Assembly: GCA_904063045.1 (NCBI GenBank)
Contig: CAJFCJ010000048.1
Span: forward strand, 1 to 64,000
DNA from: Dimorphilus gyrociliatus
Taxonomy: Eukaryota > Annelida > Polychaeta > Dinophilidae
Length of the DNA: 64,000 bases
Direction of reading: 5' to 3'
The notes beneath the pieces are model-generated. The model worked only from the letters and a program-made list of their open reading frames with translations. It did no database searches and was not told where the DNA came from. Position 1 is the stretch's first letter. Each line of letters opens with the position of its first letter. The position numbers were made by a program, and so were the translations under genes. Below, piece by piece: positions 36,426-46,770 of this stretch.

Positions 36426-37021
36426 ATGACGTGGAGTAAAGACATTAGGGAGCTTGTATTGAAGAAATACAATGATTTACAAAAACTATGAGCCACAGCA
36501 AGAGCTTTAGGAATGGCACCCTCTTAGACAAACACCTGTCTTACAACAAATAATTGTAAGAGGAGAAAAGTTTCTGTCTTCAGATGATCAGTGATAATCT
36601 AGACTGGTTTAAAGTAATTTTCACTGACAAGGCTAGATTCTCACTGAGTGGGCCAGATGATTTTTGTACCTGGACCAAAGATGGCAAAAAAGATTTCAGA
36701 GTGACAAAAAATATGGGCAGAGGTGGAGTAATGGTCTGGGGACTGATAACATATGATGGAATATTTGAATTCTGGTGGATAAGGAAAAGGCTTAATGCTG
36801 AAAATTACAGCTGTTTTATTGTGGAGGATATCCTCTGTGTTATCGAAGAGATTGAGGCAAAAATGGGGAGGAAATACATCTTCCAGCAACATAATGCTGT
36901 GTGCCACATGGCAATGATGACTAAAAGAGCCTTTCAAATGAATGATATCCATCCTCTTGATTGGCCAGCAAAGAGTCCTGACCTCATCCCAATTGAGAAC
37001 ATTATAGTGGTGGAACTTTAG
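36426..37021 (+). pseudogene. Tc1-type transposase relic
   Basis: An N-terminal helix (WSKDIRELVLKKYNDLQKL) then stops. From 36584 a long frame has FTDKARFSLSGPDD (first D), GRGGVMVWGLITYDG, FQQHNAVCHMA (second D replaced by H) and DWPAKSPDLIPIENI (E). The loss of the second catalytic D and the upstream stops make it dead. A short repeat (GAACTTTAGAAAGACTTTTAT) follows at 37013 and recurs at 46589. Confidence 0.75.
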
Positions 37022-37150
37022 AAAGACTTTTATTTCGTAGAGTTAGCTTTTAGTACTTTAGAAAGAACTCTATTTCATAAGAAATAGACTCTTTGACCGT
37101 AACAGATGGTGGCTAACTCGGCAATTAACAATACAATTACAATACAACAA
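37013..37150 (+). repeat. Repeat R4 with R1-like tail
   Basis: GAACTTTAGAAAGACTTTTAT and TCTATTTCATAAGAAATAGA recur at 46589-46640, where an R1 core follows. Here ACAATTACAATACAACAATG (R1 end-like) lies at 37125-37145. Confidence 0.45.
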
Positions 37151-37451
37151 TGTGCAGACATAGAATCAGAATATCAACATCTTCCAATAAAGAGGAAAGT
37201 AATGATGATTTAACTTATGATCCAGAAATGAAAGAAGGATTCAAATTTTCATTAAAACAGATAGAATCAGTGAAGATAACATGCAATTCACTCAAAAAAG
37301 CAAATTTGTAAGATTAATAAACTTATCACAATATACAAGTCAATAAAAAGGTTAATCATAGAGAGATGTTGAAATGTCAACCTGCTAGTATTGCTGTTCA
37401 AAAAAACTTGTTTGGAAAGATATAAGCTCAAGTCTTGTTTCAATAAGAAGA

Positions 37452-39068
37452 TTATCTTTTAGTATATTTAGTTGGCAAATCATTCAACCAAAAATTTTGT
37501 TCCTTTGTTAAATAACAAAAGGATAAATCAATATTTAATAGAGTAGCGAATGATGATTTTAATCCATGACATATTTTCTCAAATCCATTTTCAGTATTGT
37601 TATTCCAAGTTAAATTAATAGATTGTAATTGAGTACATTCTATGAGTAAATCACCTAACCAACTACTTTGTTCTTTAGATAAATTGCAACAAGAAAAATT
37701 GATTGTCAATAAAGACGATGACGAAGATTTTAATCCTTGACATATTCTTTGAAATTCATTTCCAAACAATTTATTATTACCTAAATCAATTTCTTGCAGT
37801 ACTTTACAGTTTGATAATAAATCACCTAACCAACTACTTTGTTTATTAGATAAATTACAATCAAAAAAGTTAATTTTCAATAAAGAATGTGATGATGAAC
37901 TTAGTAATCCAATACATATTTTTTCAAAACCACTATTCAAGGTATTATTAAAACTCAGATCAAAATCTTGTAGTTTAGTGCATTCCTTTAATAAATCACC
38001 TAGCCATATACTTTGTTGATCATATATATAACAACAAGAAAAATCTAATATGATCAGAGATGAGGAAGATGATCTTAATCCATAGCATAATTTTTCAAAT
38101 CCATCTTCTGTATTACCATTATTATTGAAATAAAGCTCTTGTATATTTGTACATTCTAGAAATAAATTACCTAAAATGTTGCTTTCTTTCTCTGATATTT
38201 CGCAATCTTCCAAGTGAAATTTTACGAATGACAATGAAGATGATTTCAATGCGTTAAAAATTTTCCCAAAACCATTTAGAAAACTTTCGGTAGGCCTTAA
38301 ATCAACTTGTTCTAATCTAGTACATTTTCCAAGTAAATCACTTAACCAGATGGCTTGAATTTCTGATAAAAAACACGAATAAAAGTTGACTTTCGACAAA
38401 GTCATTGCCGAAGACATTAACCCATTGCAAATGTTCTTGAATCCATTTTTAAAATTTCTATTTAAACTTAAATCAATATCTTGTAAAAATTTACACTTTA
38501 TCAATAAATTCTCAAGCCATAAACATTGCTGTTCCACTAAATTACACAATGAAAAGTTAATTGTTAACAAACAGGAAGCGGAACTTTCTAATCCTTTGCA
38601 AATATTTTCAAATTCACAAGACATTTCTTTTCCACAATTTAAAATGAATGATTTCAAGTATTTACAATTCATTAAGCAATTTCCTAAATGTGAATAATCC
38701 TTCTTCTTAAGAGTACAATTCCTTAATTCCAGATTATTCAGATACGGATTCAAGTAAAAATCATACAATGATTGAAATTCATATAAACATAAAATCTCAA
38801 TTGGATGATTGGTTAAGAAATTCAAATTTTTTATTCCAATAAATTTTTTCTGTTCGACAGAAATCTTTGTTAGTTTAACATTCTGGTTAGAGAAAAATTC
38901 CAATTCCTCATCTAAAAATGCTCTATTATCGCTACAACAATATCTAAATATTTCTTCACTGATAACGGATGGTAGACATATGGAATATTTCTTAGATAAT
39001 TGATTTATTAAGTATAAATTTTTTCTTATAACTGGTAATATCAGATCTGCAAGACAAAAAATAGGCAT
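37452..39068 (-). CDS. Intronless RNI-type leucine-rich-repeat protein, 538 residues
   Basis: A single open frame from ATG at 39068 to TAA. The N-terminal 110 residues (LADLILPVIRKNLYLINQL ... LPSVISEEIFRYCC) have no repeats. Then about seven double repeats of 56-58 residues follow, each like LLTINFSCCNLSKEQSSWLGDLLIEC then LQSINLTWNNNTENGFEKICHGLKSS. These are typical of ribonuclease-inhibitor-like LRR proteins that form curved interaction surfaces. No signal peptide or membrane span is seen, so it is probably intracellular. The N-terminus loosely recalls substrate-receptor (ZYG-11-like) proteins, which is speculative. It is divergent from the HD-domain gene, with 328 bp between the two starts. 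Confidence 0.8.
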   Translation of the reverse strand: MPIFCLADLILPVIRKNLYLINQLSKKYSICLPSVISEEIFRYCCSDNRAFLDEELEFFSNQNVKLTKISVEQKKFIGIKNLNFLTNHPIEILCLYEFQSLYDFYLNPYLNNLELRNCTLKKKDYSHLGNCLMNCKYLKSFILNCGKEMSCEFENICKGLESSASCLLTINFSLCNLVEQQCLWLENLLIKCKFLQDIDLSLNRNFKNGFKNICNGLMSSAMTLSKVNFYSCFLSEIQAIWLSDLLGKCTRLEQVDLRPTESFLNGFGKIFNALKSSSLSFVKFHLEDCEISEKESNILGNLFLECTNIQELYFNNNGNTEDGFEKLCYGLRSSSSSLIILDFSCCYIYDQQSIWLGDLLKECTKLQDFDLSFNNTLNSGFEKICIGLLSSSSHSLLKINFFDCNLSNKQSSWLGDLLSNCKVLQEIDLGNNKLFGNEFQRICQGLKSSSSSLLTINFSCCNLSKEQSSWLGDLLIECTQLQSINLTWNNNTENGFEKICHGLKSSFATLLNIDLSFCYLTKEQNFWLNDLPTKYTKR

Positions 39069-39292
39069 ATTTTAACACATATATACACAAAAAAAAATTC
39101 AAGAATAAACAAATAGTGGATACTGCAAATAAATTGGAAATAGATTTAATAATTGCTACAACATCAATCTATAATTTACTTGAATTTTAAAAAAAGTTGA
39201 TTACTAGTTTTAAAAGATTTTGTAAACAACACAATATAATATTTATAAAAATCTACTAGAGGGCGCTTTTTGGTTTCTTATACATTCTTACA

Positions 39293-39300
39293 TATAAAAG
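39293..39300 (+). promoter_or_regulatory. TATA box of the HD-domain gene
   Basis: TATAAAAG lies 97 bp before the ATG at 39397, in the 328-bp gap shared with the divergent LRR gene. Confidence 0.5.
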
Positions 39301-39396
39301 GTTGCATATTTAAAATGCTATACTAAAGTTGTCTCTATTTCCCATATGTGTGTTATCACATTTGAATAGTATCTATGCTAATTTTACTGTCTCAGA

Positions 39397-40175
39397 ATGG
39401 CTGAGAAAGGAAGAAGAACAGTTGAGGAAAAAATAAATGAAGTCATTGGAAGAATACAGGAATGGGTTCATATGGTACATGTTGCAAATAGTGGAAAATT
39501 ATTATCCAGCTATTGTAGAGATGACAAATTTAATAAAAATAGTATTGAAATTGCTTGTTTAGTACACGAAATGAATGATTATAAACTATTTAAAGGTAGT
39601 GAAGAAGAGGGTAAACAATATTTAATTAATTATTTGAAAGAATTTGGGTTAAATGATGAATATGCAAATGAGATTGAAGATATTGTTTCTAAAATATCAT
39701 TCAGATGTGGATTAAATCAAATTAATAAAGATAACTTAAGTTTAGAATGTCAAATTGTACAAGATGCCATTGGAGCTATTGATATTGCTAGAATGTTTGC
39801 TTATAGTCGACATCGTAATCGTGGGGTCGACAGAAAATGTCCACAACTGAGAAATTTCAAGACTAGATTTTGGATTGAGAAATGGTTAGGAAGAAGACAG
39901 CAACTGATTTTTACTTAGGAGGGTCTCCTCTAAGAGTTAGGGGTAATAGAAAAGGTAAGGTACAGCCAGGGGCTGGGTTAGGGTTAGGGTAAAAGCACTC
40001 ATTTGTGAACTTTTTCTGTCGCATCCCATAATCGTCTTATCTATCATCCGGATGTACAACGTGTTCAAGCCTACTTAAAGCAATTAAGTTTATAAAGAAA
40101 TATATCAACAACATTTAGTTTATTAGAATCTAAATCTGAAAAACAAGATTTTTACAAAGAATACTATGAAAAATG
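39397..40175 (+). pseudogene. HD-domain phosphohydrolase-like gene split by a MITE
   Basis: The frame from ATG 39397 encodes an HD-superfamily protein (VIGRIQEWVHMVHVAN, IEIACLVHEMNDYKLFKG, QDAIGAIDIARMFAYSRHR). The usual metal-binding H-D pair reads H-E here. At 39823 a 204-bp MITE begins and adds 32 foreign residues before a stop. Beyond it, 40036 onward resumes the same frame (LIYHPDVQRVQAYLKQ), with an in-frame TAA at 40093 and a residual tail ending DFYKEYYEK at about 40175. Flanking 9-mers CGTAATCGT and CATAATCGT look like the target duplication. The gene was intact before insertion except for possible later decay. Substrate unknown. Confidence 0.75.
39823..40026 (+). mobile_element. 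MITE, complete copy with internal TTAGGG repeats (copy 6)
   Basis: A 204-bp element. The left end is GGGGTCGACAGAAAATGTCC and the right end TTTTTCTGTCGCATCC (inverse GGATGCGACAG). GGGCTGGGTTAGGGTTAGGG is internal. Flanks match at 8 of 9 bases, consistent with the 9-bp duplications made by Mutator-type transposases. Confidence 0.8.
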
Positions 40176-40204
40176 AATTCTATATGATATCTTTTTACTC
40201 TTTC

Positions 40205-40207
40205 CAG

Positions 40208-40250
<43 letters not shown>
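40205..40250 (+). repeat. (GA)n microsatellite
   Basis: About 22 GA dinucleotides in a row. Confidence 0.9.
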
Positions 40251-40345
40251 TAAAACTTTAATAAACATGTATGCTTTAAAATATTGCCAAATACCAAATT
40301 TTTGATGTTTACCTACTTTTATTTACAGGCTTACAGGCTTAAGTT

Positions 40346-41335
40346 TTAGGATGATGATGATAATGAATGCCTGAAATTTTTACAAAGAAAAAACTTTGCC
40401 AAATTTTCACGAAATGTCTTTTGAAATAGAAAATATATAAAAAAATTTGTAGAATTATTAACAAGATATATGTGAAAGAGTATAATATTTGTAGGCAAAA
40501 TACCAGCAATTGAAAATGAAGCTGGAAACCAACTGAGTAGATATATTGTTGTAACACCAAATAGCATAGTTACAGTTCTAATATTCTTACCAAGAATTTT
40601 AGAATCTTTTGAAATGTTTCCGTTGTCATTGATCTTGTTTTTTCTTAATTTTAAACTTCTTAAAAGGATAACTCTATAAATTAGACCATAAATTGAATAT
40701 AATAAAATGGCCGCTCCTATATATAAAATAGAAGTCAGATAGTTATGTAAATCATTTATAGTTCCAGGTTGAGGGAAGCAATTTTTTAAAATAGGACCAT
40801 TGTGTCTTTTATCAATTCTAATTTGATGAGTTAAAAAATTGATTATACCAGCAGAAAATGCCAATGATCCAATTGACATAAACATCATTTTAATATGTAT
40901 TTTACAAAGTTTTTTAAGTGGTTTGCATATAACAAACCACCTTTCAATGGCAACAAAAATAAATGTAAACGATGACGTAACTAAAAGAAAATGATAGATA
41001 AATTTAGTGATTTTACAAATAAGACTATTTGTAATAAAACCCAATTCCAAAATTATTGAGTATGGACCACAAATTCCACATATTAAAATATCAATAATTG
41101 CCATACTTTTTATAAAGATATCATTAGCATTAAATGATGATGATGATGATGACGATGATGATGATAATGATGATGTTTTCTTAGCCTTTTTAAAATTATA
41201 AAATAATAAGATAAGAATATTTGAAGGTATTCCAATTAGTATAGAAATTGATACATAAATTATAAATGGTGTAAAATATTTCAAATCTAATTCATCCATT
41301 GTTAAAAATGTTTTATTATTCTTCGTCTCCATCAT
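40346..41335 (-). CDS. Rhodopsin-class GPCR 1
   Basis: A single-exon, 329-residue seven-helix receptor. TM1 FIIYVSISILIGIPSNILILLF has the conserved N. The TM3 end reads FVAIERWFVICKPL (ERW in place of DRY, followed by the typical xxxCKPL). TM5 is near ILYIGAAILLYSIYGLIY, TM6 TMLFGVTTIYLLSWFPASF (WFP instead of CWxP), and TM7 ends NNSTNFFIYFLF (NFFIY for NPxxY). Cysteines at the top of TM3 and in loop 2 are present. The first intracellular loop carries about ten serines encoded by a TCA/TCG microsatellite (41135-41175). TATATAAAA lies about 45 bp upstream (41378-41386). A peptide or amine ligand is possible but unknown. Confidence 0.85.
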   Translation of the reverse strand: MMETKNNKTFLTMDELDLKYFTPFIIYVSISILIGIPSNILILLFYNFKKAKKTSSLSSSSSSSSSSFNANDIFIKSMAIIDILICGICGPYSIILELGFITNSLICKITKFIYHFLLVTSSFTFIFVAIERWFVICKPLKKLCKIHIKMMFMSIGSLAFSAGIINFLTHQIRIDKRHNGPILKNCFPQPGTINDLHNYLTSILYIGAAILLYSIYGLIYRVILLRSLKLRKNKINDNGNISKDSKILGKNIRTVTMLFGVTTIYLLSWFPASFSIAGILPTNIILFHIYLVNNSTNFFIYFLFQKTFRENLAKFFLCKNFRHSLSSSS

Positions 41336-41377
41336 CCTGACAAATACAGGACCATTTGGAGACTAGAGATATTTTCT

Positions 41378-41387
41378 TTTATATAGT
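41378..41387 (-). promoter_or_regulatory. TATA box of GPCR 1
   Basis: Minus-strand CTATATAAAA lies 43 bp before the ATG. Confidence 0.55.
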
Positions 41388-41399
41388 ATTGTCTTCCAG

Positions 41400-42310
41400 C
41401 AGTGTACTATACTGACCTTTTATTGTTCTCTCCATTCTTTGATAACCATAACATCACAATAATGATTAATTAATCACTTTATACATTAAAGGTATAATGG
41501 AGAAGAAACAATACCTAGAAATAAGAAATAGGGTTATAGTAGTGATGGCTGCTACCAAAGCTATCTTTTAAACAAGGTGAATTATCATTTATTTCAAAGG
41601 TCTTTCAATTGTCATCTTCTTCATCCCCACCAAATGCTTTAAGTAAGCATATAAAGACAAAAAACAAAGAATATATTGCAATTTAGCTAAAACAGTTTCT
41701 TAGCTATATTTTTATGTGAACTTTATTAATCAGAAAGTCTACCTTCAGATAGCATGTTTTATCTCCATAGAAATTATAATCCAAATCAAAACAGCCTCTA
41801 GTAATGCAAAACAAAGAGAATTAAGTAACATTCTAAAAGATGTACAACAAAAAGAGAAAATTCACGAATGATTGAGATTTGTTTTTCATAGAATATACAA
41901 AAACCAACATGGCATCCAAAATTAAGCTGACATAAGAGAATGCGATAAAGTCAACATCCGTATCTTTTATGATAGCTAACTGAATTAGAATATTACATTT
42001 GCTGACTTTATATACTTTTCCATGAGTTCAATAATTTATAGATATTTACAGAAGTGAAATTTAACCTGAAGGAATTGAAAATCATTAATCTCCCTCTCTG
42101 TCCCTCTCTCCCTTTCTCTCCATCTCTGCCTCTCCTCCTCTCACCTTTTCTTCCTCTCTCCTTCTCTCGTTCCGTCCCTCTCTCTCTTTCTGTCTCACTC
42201 TGTTTCTACAACTCTGTTTCTACCATCTGATAAAATATAACGAATATATGTGATATTGTAGTTCCTAACTCAGTTAGAAAACTAAGCTAGCTGATTTATA
42301 CTCAGGGTTT
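41400..42310. other. Non-coding; CT-rich tract
   Basis: A polypyrimidine CT-rich stretch lies at 42090-42230. No exon seen. Confidence 0.4.
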
Positions 42311-42314
42311 ATAA

Positions 42315-42490
42315 TCACAAAGTGTTAGGGTTTGGGTTAGGATAAATTCATCAATTTGTGGGAATTTTCCATCATACCCACATCATTAACATATACTTTT
42401 TGTACTTTATTGAATTGTAATTGTAATTCTTCAGAAAGGTATTTGTCCTTTCTAATCACCTGCTATTGCACCCTTTTATCTAAGTTATAC
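42315..42490 (-). repeat. MITE fragment (copy 7) and R1 fragment
   Basis: 42325-42385 has TTAGGGTTTGGGTTAGG and GGGAATTTTCCATCATACCC, a decayed MITE right half. 42405-42490 (TACTTTATTGAATTGTAATTG, GTATTTGTCCTTTCTAATCAC) is an R1 core fragment. Confidence 0.5.
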
Positions 42491-42894
42491 TAACGCCCCC
42501 TGGTTTATTCAATATTCGTTGACTTTTACTTTTCCAATGCATTCACACGTGTAGGTGATAATAGATTGATTTTGATTGAAATTGAACAAAGCAGATGATC
42601 TTATTAATTATTAAATTTCAGTACTATACTGCCATTTGCAGTTTGTGAATAGAGAAGACTAAATTCTAATGAAAGCTTATTGTTGTAATTATTCTCATTA
42701 GACTAATAGAACAAAAGAATAAGACAGCTAAAGAAAATAGAGGACTAATATGTTCAGTAAGTAAAAACTCATAAAGACTATAAGACTGAAAGCAAATATT
42801 TCTCCCTTGGATGATTTTTGCTTCTAGGAGAATTTTGAAAATGTTTGAATTTTTAACCAAATTAGAAAAGAAACCGTTTGCAGATTAGTTTGGT

Positions 42895-43815
42895 ATGGGT
42901 TTGGCAAGTGTATATTTAACAGTTATCTGTTGCTCTGTTCAAGTTGTTGGCTTTCTCTTGAATAGTAATTTGATTATAATCCATTGGATTAATAAGGATT
43001 TATTGAAATTGAATCTTTTTGGCATGACAGCATTAACTTTTACTGATATTTGTTATTCAATAACTTTCTTCTTTTTCCTTATTTTTCATGATACAGATAT
43101 ATCTTATTTCAATTGTCTGCTTGTATTTGAATTTATCTTCCTCATAACTTCGATTTCGTCCTTCACCTTGACTCTAATTACGTTTGAAAAGTTTATAGCT
43201 ATAGTAAAACCTCTAACGTTTTACAAAAATTGGACAACAAAACGAGCTTTTATCTTAATCTCCTCTGTTTGGTTTATCAATTTGACTATTTGCGCACTTC
43301 CGGCTCTGGGTTGGAATAACTATGAAACTATTTCAAAGGAGAATGGTACCTTTAAATGTAACACTCTTCAAATATTTCCTTTTTCATACATGTTCTTTTG
43401 GTCATTTACCACCGTTGTGCCAAACGCCTTTGGTAGTTTATTCCTTTATATTCCCATTCTAAGAGCGATAAGGAAGCATAGAAGAGCAATTTGCGATCTA
43501 TCTAGTGATGTGAATTTAGAATCTGGAGGCAGTAGTATTAGAGTTTTAACTAGTCTGCTAATAATCAATTGTATCTTCTGGGCTCTGCCAGCTGCAGTAA
43601 CTGGCGTTAATTATTTTAGATTGAAAGGAAGCTTTCATTTCCCTGATTATCAGTTTGAATTGCTCACTGACTCATTCATTTCAGTTATTCTTTCGAATGC
43701 AACAATAAACGCCCTGGTTCATGGATATACAAAATCATCTGTAAGACTTCAAACCAGACAATTTTACACCAATATTTTAAAAAAGGCTGTATGTAGAAGG
43801 GTAGAAGAATCATGA
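42895..43815 (+). CDS. Rhodopsin-class GPCR 2
   Basis: A single-exon, 306-residue receptor. The TM1 region has GFLLNSNLIIIHW, TM2 ALTFTDICYS and the TM3 end TFEKFIAIVKPL (EKF in place of DRY). TM4 is SVWFINLTICALPALGW, with the ECL2 cysteine in FKCN. TM6 is LTSLLIINCIFWALPAAV (FWALP), and TM7 LLTDSFISVILSNATINALVHGY, where NALVHGY stands for NPxxY. The C-tail is short. The TM4/ECL2 'LPALGWN' and TM6 'FWALP' patterns are reminiscent of adenosine or orphan lipid-type receptors, a weak hint only. It shares no loop similarity with GPCR 1. Confidence 0.85.
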   Translation: MGLASVYLTVICCSVQVVGFLLNSNLIIIHWINKDLLKLNLFGMTALTFTDICYSITFFFFLIFHDTDISYFNCLLVFEFIFLITSISSFTLTLITFEKFIAIVKPLTFYKNWTTKRAFILISSVWFINLTICALPALGWNNYETISKENGTFKCNTLQIFPFSYMFFWSFTTVVPNAFGSLFLYIPILRAIRKHRRAICDLSSDVNLESGGSSIRVLTSLLIINCIFWALPAAVTGVNYFRLKGSFHFPDYQFELLTDSFISVILSNATINALVHGYTKSSVRLQTRQFYTNILKKAVCRRVEES

Positions 43816-44019
43816 TTATAGGCCTAGAAAAATAAGGAAATACAGCAAAATTACAGAATTTTTGTGTTGCAATTTTGACTCTTTTACATTTTTTTTAAAG
43901 CTAGCTTCAGAAGTACAAAGGGTTATGATCAGAGTATTAAATTCTATAAGGTTTGTAAGTGATAGATAAACAATACATAATCCTCAAATTGACAATAAAT
44001 ATGATATTTATTTCGGCAT

Positions 44020-45081
44020 TTAAAGAAACTTTATTTCACAAAGTTCAACTGGCTGAATTTTGTGAAAAGTATAAATATAAACACCTTCGCAAAATCGATC
44101 TCCGCATGAACATGAATATTTGCATTCGGTTTTGCTTGACAATGATATTTCGCATAGTTTAAACTTTCCGAAAAAAGTCACATCAAATTGAGATTGAAAA
44201 GGTACATAAACCAAAATATTCCTTTCCATTTCATTTAAACAATTTAAACTGGTACCACTAATTTCAATATTGAATGGACTGTGTAACTTGCCAACCCCAG
44301 GAAATGGAAATCTTATTATATAAGGGTAAAATTTTATATCTATGCAAGTAGAAGTGTCGGAATCCAGTAAAATTGATGATGTTTTATCGTTATAAAGAGA
44401 TTTTGGAGAGAGTATTTCCGGTTTGGAAGTACACGTTATTTTATCTCCAACTATTGGCTTAAATTGACAATGCTGAGATGTTAAACATGATGATGTACCA
44501 ATAGTAAATTGTGAACATGTATTGCCATTTGCGCAAATAGTTCTACATTCAAAAAAGTCTTTATTTCCTTCATTTTTATAGTTCTCCTGGCAAAAACCTT
44601 GCTGACAAGTTGACGTTACGTAAGCAATTCTATCGTATGATCTCATCTGTGAAGGTAAATGACTGGGAAGAGTTCCTTTAAAAAAGGCTTTTAATTTTTT
44701 AAAGCACAATCTATTCGAATATAAAGTATTTACTACTGTAAATCCTTGACAGTTGGAATCTTCAAGACAATATTTAGCACATAATTTTGGGTTTTGAGCT
44801 TCTAATTCGTAAATTCTATTTGCTGAATCGAATTTATCGAGAACTCCATTCTTGTAAGTAAATCCTGGAACTGCATACTTTGGCTTATAACATCCGTAAT
44901 TTTCATCAAAACAATTATAGCTTTCAAATTCGTCAATTGTACATTGGCTTGCAGAGATATTCATTTCACCAACTCTAACTCGTTCACTTACAATAACATC
45001 GCATTCGTCATCAAAGTAACCGCAAAAAATATAGTTGACTTTAATAGCCAAAACAAAGAAGAAGCAATTATAAAGAAGCAT
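44020..45081 (-). CDS. Secreted PAN/apple-domain protein
   Basis: A single exon. The ATG at 45081 is preferred to an upstream GTG because it gives a signal peptide (MLLYNCFFFVLAIKVNYIFC). It encodes 353 residues. A PAN-like module has LCAKYCLEDSNCQGFTVVN ... RLCFKKL. A second Cys-rich part reads FFECRTICANGNTCSQFTIG. An F5-8C-like segment follows (SILLDSDTSTCIDIKFYPYIIRF), then a C-terminal Cys motif (TECKYSCSCGDRFCEGVYIY) similar in layout to the C-terminal domain of genes A and B. It has no membrane anchor. An R1 fragment lies 50-160 bp upstream in the same orientation and may supply its promoter. Confidence 0.75.
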   Translation of the reverse strand: MLLYNCFFFVLAIKVNYIFCGYFDDECDVIVSERVRVGEMNISASQCTIDEFESYNCFDENYGCYKPKYAVPGFTYKNGVLDKFDSANRIYELEAQNPKLCAKYCLEDSNCQGFTVVNTLYSNRLCFKKLKAFFKGTLPSHLPSQMRSYDRIAYVTSTCQQGFCQENYKNEGNKDFFECRTICANGNTCSQFTIGTSSCLTSQHCQFKPIVGDKITCTSKPEILSPKSLYNDKTSSILLDSDTSTCIDIKFYPYIIRFPFPGVGKLHSPFNIEISGTSLNCLNEMERNILVYVPFQSQFDVTFFGKFKLCEISLSSKTECKYSCSCGDRFCEGVYIYTFHKIQPVELCEIKFL

Positions 45082-45129
45082 TTTCTGTTTCACAACAACT
45101 TGGAATTATTTGACAAATAATCAAGTTTT

Positions 45130-45245
45130 GTTAATTTATCAGAATTGTTAGAATCGATTTTGTCCTTTTCAATTATTTACCAATTTGCCAAAGTACTTAA
45201 ATAAAAGAAAACCTTTCAAGTTCGTCCACAGATAGTCTGAATTTT
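45130..45245 (-). repeat. R1 fragment upstream of the PAN gene
   Basis: ATTTACCAATTTGCCAAAGTA and ACCTTTCAAGTTCGTCCACAG match the R1 core; the ATG is degenerate (ATA). Confidence 0.6.
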
Positions 45246-45404
45246 TAATTATCAACAGTGAATCGTATTGTTTTTTAAATGTAAATTATGAATATCTCTC
45301 TCTTTCAAACTAAATATTAACATATTTCTATTGCAATTGTAGGTAATAATTTAAGCATTGTACTGCTTCTGCTGTGCTAAATTATTCTTTGAGAATAAAC
45401 ACAC

Positions 45405-46569
45405 AATGCGACAGAAAACGTGGATGAATTTTTGAATTTTACCCTAACCCTAACCCTAACCCAGCTCTAGCATTTACCTTCTTTACTTTACCTTCCCTTA
45501 CCCTTAGATGGGTTGCCCTTAAGTAGAAATCAATAGCTGTTTTATTCTTCCTAAGAAGTTTTCAACCCAAAATCTAAGCTTCAAATATATCATTTGGGGA
45601 TGTTTTCTGTTGACCTCAAAAAAAAACATATAATATAATAACTAAGGAAATTCACCAATTTTCTTTTGGAAAATGTATCACTTACTGAATTTGAATCTTT
45701 CTGTTTGAGGCTGATCTTATCCCCATTTATCAACAGATTCTTTCTGAAAGGAAATTAAAGAGGTTACAAAAAAAAATTGGGTGTGTTGGAAAATATTCAC
45801 AAATTGATGCTTTTACCCTAATACTAACCCAACCCTTGTGATAACCTAACCTCTTCCACGAGCCTAAACCTTCAATGAGAACCTCCTGAGTATTTTCTGT
45901 CAATTCATGGACATTTTCTGTCACTTGATTAGAAATTTTAATTCTCACAAGATTAAGCTAATGAGAAAAGTTACATGATATGCTGTGAGAATCAATCATT
46001 CAATATGTATATATTTATCATATTATCTTGTCAAAATATCTTTTTTTCAACCTATATTTGCAAAAAAATGTATTTTTATTGTAATGGACATTTTCTGTCA
46101 GTTTATGGACGTTTTCTGTCATGAACATTTTCTGTTGACCCCAATATAACATCATCATGTGTAAAAGACAAACAGAACATATCATTTATATACTATATCA
46201 ACTTTTTTAAATGAACAATAGTTATACTTTGCAATTAAAGACATTGAAATGGTTTTTAAAGAAATGGCTTATGACTAGTTTCTTGTATCCATTTTTTAAT
46301 AAAGTAACATCTCACTTTACACCATGATTAAACTAACTAGTGTATTAGTGACATATTTATTTTGGATGCCACAGAAAACATCCACAAATGAGTGCCTTTA
46401 CCCTAACCCTAACCCAGCCCTTGGCTGTACCTAACCTTTCCATTAGCATTAACCCTTAGAGGAGACAATCCTAAGTATAAATCAGTTGCTGTGTTCTTCT
46501 TCCTAATCATTTCCCAATCCATAATTTAGTCTTGAAATTTCTCATTTGTGGTCATTTTCTGTTGACCCC
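45405..46569 (+). mobile_element. Cluster of four TTAGGG-bearing MITEs (copies 8-11)
   Basis: 45405-45616: full-length copy with CCCTAACCCTAACCCTAACCC. 45782-45923: copy with CCCTAATACTAACCC ending in a two-unit ACATTTTCTGTCA array. 46080-46142: a terminal array only (GGACATTTTCTGTCA, GGACGTTTTCTGTCA, GAACATTTTCTGTTGACCCC). 46364-46569: full-length copy with ends GGATGCCACAGAAAACATCC and TTTTCTGTTGACCCC. The last is flanked by ATTTATTTT and ATATATTTT (8 of 9 match). Confidence 0.75.
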
Positions 46570-46588
46570 ATATATTTTTATAAATTAT

Positions 46589-46770
46589 ATCTGAAGGAAC
46601 TTTACAAAGACTTCTATTTCATAGAAAGTAAAATATTAGACTGCAACAGATATGGCCACAATAAAATTGGCAAAGGAGCAAAGAAACATGTTGAAAATTT
46701 GAAGTTGTATTTGTGTGAGTAATTTGCCCAATTGGTAAATGATTGGAAAGGAGAAATGAAGTTGTAATGA
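46589..46770 (+). repeat. R4 plus R1 core fragment
   Basis: GAACTTTACAAAGACTTCTAT (R4) is followed by an R1 core (GTGTGAGTAATTTGCCCAATT, then GGTAAATGATTGGAAAGGAG). Confidence 0.5.

Noticed and set aside
37106-37210. Short plus-strand gene starting MVANSAINNTITIQQC
   Set aside because: It overlaps R4/R1-like repeat sequence, closes after about 35 codons and has no clear continuation.
41007-41201. Acidic protein on the plus strand (poly-Asp frame)
   Set aside because: It is the shadow of the serine microsatellite in GPCR 1 on the other strand.
45405-45616. Interstitial telomere from chromosome fusion or healing
   Set aside because: Only two to four CCCTAA units, always at the same place inside a MITE with defined ends.
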